Positions 59,875-64,000 of a stretch of 64,000 nt of DNA are shown in pieces. This stretch comes from Acephala macrosclerotiorum. Lineage: Eukaryota > Ascomycota > Leotiomycetes > Helotiales > Mollisiaceae. The notes beneath the pieces were generated by a model. The model was not told the DNA's origin and ran no database searches. It worked only from the letters and a program-made list of their open reading frames with translations. The position numbers were made by a program, and so were the translations under genes. Position 1 is the first letter of the stretch. Each line of letters opens with the position of its first letter. Location: contig MU119269.1 in assembly GCA_014904845.1 (NCBI GenBank), positions 1-64,000 of the forward strand, read 5' to 3'.

Positions 59875-60444
59875 GACGATGGATGATGTTCCTTGTTCTT
59901 GGGCTTTTTCTGAAGCTTGGCTGTAGCTCGAAGATATGGTATGGTTTTGGGGAAGGAAGAGCGAGAATGAAAATGGCCAAGAAGTCGGAGTCTTTTATGA
60001 GCACGAGTACTCTCTACAGGGCCTAATAAATGTTAATTGGCACAGGCCAGTATTTAACTAGATATAGCAAAATACCGTGAATCATGGAGAGATGATTGGT
60101 CTCACTACCCCTTGGCAACACGGCCACAATCACCTCACGATTAACATTTAAAACAGCCTGTGGGTAGTATGTCAAGTTTCCGAATCATCCTAAAGACAAA
60201 CACGGGAATCTGGATAGCTTATGAATATTACACTAAAACACAATCCCAATGTTAACTCCTGTCGGAATCAAATATCTTGGTTGACGATGCTCGGAACGAT
60301 TTTAGTCTTCTCGTTGAGGAAGTCACAGGGTAGTAGTTTTCTTGCATATCAAGTAAATGTACTTCATTACTTAAACACTAGCCGATTGCGATCTATGACC
60401 TATGTAAAACTTATAAATGTGAGCACTCTGGTCTAGTCGGAACC
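59875..60444. other. Intergenic between paralogues 1 and 2
   Basis: No gene supported; the plus-strand frame at 60221-60436 shows no family resemblance. Confidence 0.4.
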
Positions 60445-61601
60445 TCATTGCTTGGTACCGTTCTTGGACCCTCCGCCAACTTTACATCCATCCAGTTTGT
60501 CTCCGTCGTGCTACTCGATACCAATCACACGACGGCCATAACCCTTGATACCCCGTACTACGTCATAAACACCTAATAGAACTAGATCGTGTCAGCTCTG
60601 AAATTAAAGGATGCTGTTAACTTACCCTAGCGAGGAATGATCTTCTAGTACGTCTCAAGCGGATCTGATGGAATCGTCTTGAAGCTCATTCCGATAAGGT
60701 TTTGATCCTTGGGGATGCAGTGCCACATGTAATGGATATTGTCAAGTACTATGAATCAATCATTTAGAAGAGCGTCTTGAAAGCGTAGTACGAAGCCTCA
60801 CCGGCGGGGTCTACGATTTGGAGAAAATTGGTTGGCAATTTTTCTTTGGGTTTTTTCATTTCAAAGTGATCTGGAAGTGTGAGTGGTTGAAGTCATATGA
60901 TGACTGGATATACCATTTTATAACAATAAGTCTACCTCGTGGCTCTTTGGGATTTGACCATCTTCGCCGACGCTGCAGAAGCGAGTGCATCCACACTTCT
61001 TCCTTACTTCTTCATCTTTCTCCCAACGTTCTTTCACGTAGTCACTATTCGGCTCGACGAACTCGAAGACCAGATGCTCGTACTCGGGAGAGGAGAGCCC
61101 CTTGATTTGACGCTGGAAAAAGAGGTACTGGAGACAGTGACAGACTGTGATACACAAAGTTATTTGCGTTGCCGAGATATTTGAAGTGAGTCTTACCTTG
61201 ACTATAATGCTGTATCGCATCGATAACTGTGAGGGTGTCGGTCGTGAGTTTTTTGTTGAGTACAGATACATCAGCTTCAATCAGTGAGACTTTAATATCC
61301 ATGTTGGCTGGCACCTTGCCTCTGAGGTCCATCTCAACGTAGAAGTCGACGAACTGGGAGAGAACTATTATGGTTTGTCAGTAAGTACGAAGCGAGTTTT
61401 GTAAGAGCCAAAATAAGGAGTCGAGCACAGGGGTCAGGCAAGGGAAAAGAACAGATTCTTACCATATTCTGGGATGAGGTTTTGGCTAGGAGCAATAGCA
61501 TGAGTTTCTTTGCGGAAGATGAAATAAGGGAAGGGCATAGCGGGTGCTGCTTGGTTATCTTCCAAGGAAATCTGCTTGAGACACCCTGATAGATGGGACA
61601 T
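60445..61601 (-). pseudogene. Tandem unknown family, paralogue 2
   Basis: The most complete copy. Exons 61601-61463, 61364-61197, 61144-60936, about 60870-60802, 60748-60626 and 60572-60445. The protein starts MSHLSGCLKQISLEDNQAAP and continues through YVEMDLRGKVPANMDIKVSL, LFFQRQIKGLSSPEYEHLVF, VRKKCGCTRFCSVGEDGQIP, LPTNFLQIVDPAGVLDNIHY and GVYDVVRGIKGYGRRVIGIE. Three in-frame TAG codons (60645-60647, 60627-60629, 60511-60513) and a one-base phase conflict between exons 3 and 4 disable it. All three stops are one C-to-T step from CAG. No known domain is recognised. Confidence 0.62.
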
Positions 61602-61914
61602 GATGTTTTGTTCTTAGCTTGTTGATGGGAGACCTTTCTCTTGTTAGTGAAGGTTGTGTGGAAGATGAATTGAAGAGCACATACAGAAGCCGACGAGAGT
61701 TGACGTGTAGGGGTCTTTATAGAAGTGGTGAGTATACTTCCCATCTTAACGAGTCATCTACTCTATGGTGATGGAATGCATAATATGCGTGAATGTTTTT
61801 GTCTGCCTGCAAAGACTTTATTCATTCCAGGCAACAGTAGCTACTTTACCAGCCTCAGCAAGGAGCAAATCCAACTACTTCCGAAGTCCAAGTATATTGG
61901 ATGACACATAGCCT
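61602..61914. other. Intergenic between paralogues 2 and 3
   Basis: About 310 bp with no supported feature. Confidence 0.4.
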
Positions 61915-62581
61915 TCAACAGAAGACAAGTCTTGAACTATGTTGTGTTGTTAGTGCTCGGTCTCCAAACAAACAAGAGTGCAGGGTGATGCATACCTCTT
62001 CGGGTCAGAAGCATCGGCACCCGAATCCCGAACAACCTCAAACTTTAACATCTCGTACATAGGAAACTTCTCTGGGCTATTCTTGCGCTCTAGAAACTCC
62101 TCCTCACGAACATAGATAGCTGTCCAATGTTAGTTAATGAGCCACGAACAAGGGCATATTGGAAACCCACCAGTGTAAGCGAACTGCATAGCTGCTAGCA
62201 GTTGTGTAGCAGGGACATCTTCGAGAAGCCGTGTCTTGAAGATGATAGAAGAATCGATTTCGACGAGAGAGACTCAGAACTTGGCGCCGGGAGGAGGATG
62301 GTCGCGGAGCTCGTGATTGAGGTGGACGTTGGCTAGCTGGGCGATGACTAGAAAAACATGAGTTAGTGATGTTGACAGTGAAAATTCAAGGGGGTTAGGG
62401 TCATTGAGAAGGCGCCTTCGGAAAGACTCGAGATACGGAGAGAATGTTTACTGTGCAAGGGAACAATGGGCGCGATGACATGGTGTATCGGAGTAGAGGA
62501 AGAGAGGCCCAAGTCCATGGGAGGGTCTGGAATTTTGACAGGCTTCTCGATTGTGCTGTATTGCTCGATGTTATGCTTCAA
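61915..62581 (-). pseudogene. Tandem unknown family, paralogue 3
   Basis: Segments 62581-62452, 62347-62171, 62119-61996 and 61936-61915 join in frame through introns of 104, 51 and 59 nt. The product reads EKPVKIPDPPMDLGLSSSTP, IIAQLANVHLNHELRDHPPP, VSLVEIDSSIIFKTRLLEDV, PATQLLAAMQFAYTAIYVRE and RKNSPEKFPMYEMLKFEVVR. A TGA at 62274-62276 (expected CGA, Arg) splits the second exon. The copy ends shortly after the third conserved segment and lacks the MWH and C-terminal segments seen in the other two. No clear start codon. Confidence 0.58.
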
Positions 62582-62985
62582 CGCAAAAAATACAGATTGG
62601 CACTGTTGGGATACTTTGATGAGGACGCGACAAAGTGAGAACCCAGAAGCTAGTCACGCGTCCCCTGTGGAGTGAGGCAGTTGACGCCTTGTACACGCCG
62701 AACTCGGCTTGAGACGCCTTGTAGCAGCCCTAATCTCTCGTAGTTAGTAGAAGCTTTTATATTCGAATAGACAATCAACTTAAAGGACTATGCAAGTAAA
62801 GGATGAAAGAGCTACAAGTTGCAGGGTAGTTGCTCAATTCAAGGGTGTCACTTGCCACCTCTGTTCGAAAGCATAAAATAACGAGGTACACGAATTACAT
62901 CTTCAAAGCACACCACACAGCCAGAGTCGCGAAAGTATGTTCAAACGCTGGCTAGTATACATATTACCTGCAAGTGTTTATCATA
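62582..62985. other. Intergenic
   Basis: Contains a short direct repeat of GACGCCTTGTA at ~62684 and ~62714. No gene supported. Confidence 0.4.
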
Positions 62986-64000
62986 TCACGGAGTATAATA
63001 CGTCTCATGCTCCCGAGCCCTTCCTCTACCGAAATCCCCTCCCGAAGGACCTCTACTGCTGTCCCTACTCGAAACACTCAACGGACTCCTTGTACCACCA
63101 CTCTGACTCCTTGGACTCACCAACCCCTCACTGAATCTCAGACTCTGCCTCGGACTTCCCTGCGGCGTATGTAACTCACTCCCCACCGGCTCTCGGGCTG
63201 GCATCTCAAACACCTGCGTGTCACCCGCCTCGTTCCCAATTCCCGCTTGGCTGTCCGTCTCATGTCCCAGGATTGGGGTTCCTGCGATCTCAGCTTTGGC
63301 CCGTCGTTTCTTTTCTGCTTCTTCGTGAGTTGATAATTCCGTTCGCTCGAAGTTGGCGTCGAGTTCAGATTTATCTTGGACGTTGATTCAGGGTGCTGTG
63401 CTGGCTTCCGCCCAGACGGGAGCGGAAGAGCCTTCGGGTTCGACGTGATTTTTGTGTTTGGGCTTGTAGATGAACCACCAATATGCTAGGATAGCAGCAA
63501 TTATGAGAACGATGCCGCCTACGACACCTCGGACGATAGCTCCGATAGGTGTGCTACTACTAATTGATGATTTATGCGTTATGGTGATGGTGTTGTTGGT
63601 GCTGTTCGGACTAGGAGGGTGGATAGCGACTATATTTTCTGTGAAGGCCGATGGCCAGACACATGGAGCCACGGTGGATTGAGAGCGATCGTAATCTGCA
63701 ATCGGATATGCCTCTTGAAGGAAGACTCGACCGAGTGTAAATTGGGTATCATTTGTTGCGCGTTTCAGTGGAAAATAAGTGCTAGAATTGGTGCCATTGG
63801 ATAGGACTGGGAAAGATGCTGTAAGGTCGAAGGAGGCGTAGGGGAGAACGTATCTAGTGTCTGGCCAGCAGTACTGGCAAGTGTGAAAGTAATGCTTGGA
63901 TTATCGCTGAGAAGTGTGGCGTGTGCTGTTTCGTTGACAGTGTATAATTCGTTGGTGGCATTCCATACCAGACCAAAAGCAGATTCAAATTTGTCGCAAA
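62986..64000 (-). pseudogene. Aspartyl-protease-like (A1) membrane protein, 3' part, broken
   Basis: Only the C-terminal part lies in the window; the 5' end is beyond 64000. From the right edge it reads CDKFESAFGLVWNATNELYT, then after a one-base frameshift near 63860 LPYASFDLTASFPVLSNGTN, KRATNDTQFTLGRVFLQEAY and ADYDRS. This is the end of a pepsin-like fold as found in fungal membrane-anchored A1 proteins. One transmembrane helix follows (AIVRGVVGGIVLIIAAILAY). After it a TGA at 63388-63390 interrupts a cytoplasmic tail that continues in frame as INVQDKSELDANFERTELST. The tail ends, Ser/Arg-rich, at 62986. The catalytic aspartates are not in view. The frameshift and stop suggest a pseudogene, but either could be a sequence error. 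Confidence 0.72.

Noticed and set aside
60445..61601. Reading TAG as sense in the tandem paralogue
   Set aside because: Intact genes in the window end in ordinary stops, including TAG for the ubiquitin hydrolase, so recoding is unlikely and nonsense mutation fits better.
22401..64000. tRNA, rRNA or CRISPR features
   Set aside because: I looked for cloverleaf-type stems with TTCGANTC loops, rRNA-like stretches and regularly spaced repeats, and saw none that held up.

Overview
This window is fungal nuclear DNA, most likely from a filamentous ascomycete (Pezizomycotina; the BUD4-type gene and overall style suggest Leotiomycetes, but that is only a guess). The evidence is short GT-AG introns of about 45-100 nt with CTAAC/CTGAC-like branch sites, fungal-specific families (DUF3712, Zn2Cys6, 2EXR, BUD4), and long AT-only blocks typical of repeat-induced point mutation (RIP). 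Gene models below were built by hand-splicing the reading frames; every intron reported restores frame.

Layout. 1-5.3 kb: RIP-degraded DNA enclosing an island with an apparently intact DUF3712 gene, then a P450 pseudogene broken by two different inverted-repeat transposons. 5.3-11.4 kb: an MFS sugar transporter pseudogene, an intact unknown gene, and an AlkB-like dioxygenase pseudogene. 11.4-22 kb: a healthy FAD monooxygenase gene and an 11-exon gene for a giant USP34/USP9X-like ubiquitin hydrolase (about 2,541 aa). 23.3-25.4 kb: RIP block. 26-32.3 kb: the RNase P/MRP subunit POP3, an unknown repeat-bearing low-complexity protein, and a Zn2Cys6 transcription factor pseudogene. 32.7-45.1 kb: a 12.4-kb RIP block that appears to contain one LTR-type element bounded by 129-bp direct repeats. 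45.1-51 kb: an MDR reductase pseudogene, a divergent pair of C2H2 zinc-finger genes, and a 2EXR relic. 51.3-58 kb: BUD4 and a predicted GPI-anchored Ser/Thr-rich protein with 48-bp repeats. 58.8-62.6 kb: three degenerate paralogues of an unrecognised family in tandem. 62.9-64 kb: the broken C-terminal part of an aspartyl-protease-like membrane protein that runs off the window.

How it fits together. The housekeeping genes (ubiquitin hydrolase, POP3, BUD4, FAD monooxygenase) are intact. The accessory genes next to the RIP blocks nearly all carry stop codons of the type C-to-T (or G-to-A) creates, plus indels. This looks like an accessory compartment where transposon insertion and point mutation are eroding a P450, a transporter, a regulator, a protease and a small gene family. 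I saw no tRNA, rRNA or CRISPR. The least described items are the three-paralogue family at 58.9-62.6 kb, the 139-bp in-frame transposon in the P450, and the LTR-like pair with its unusually long flanking duplication.
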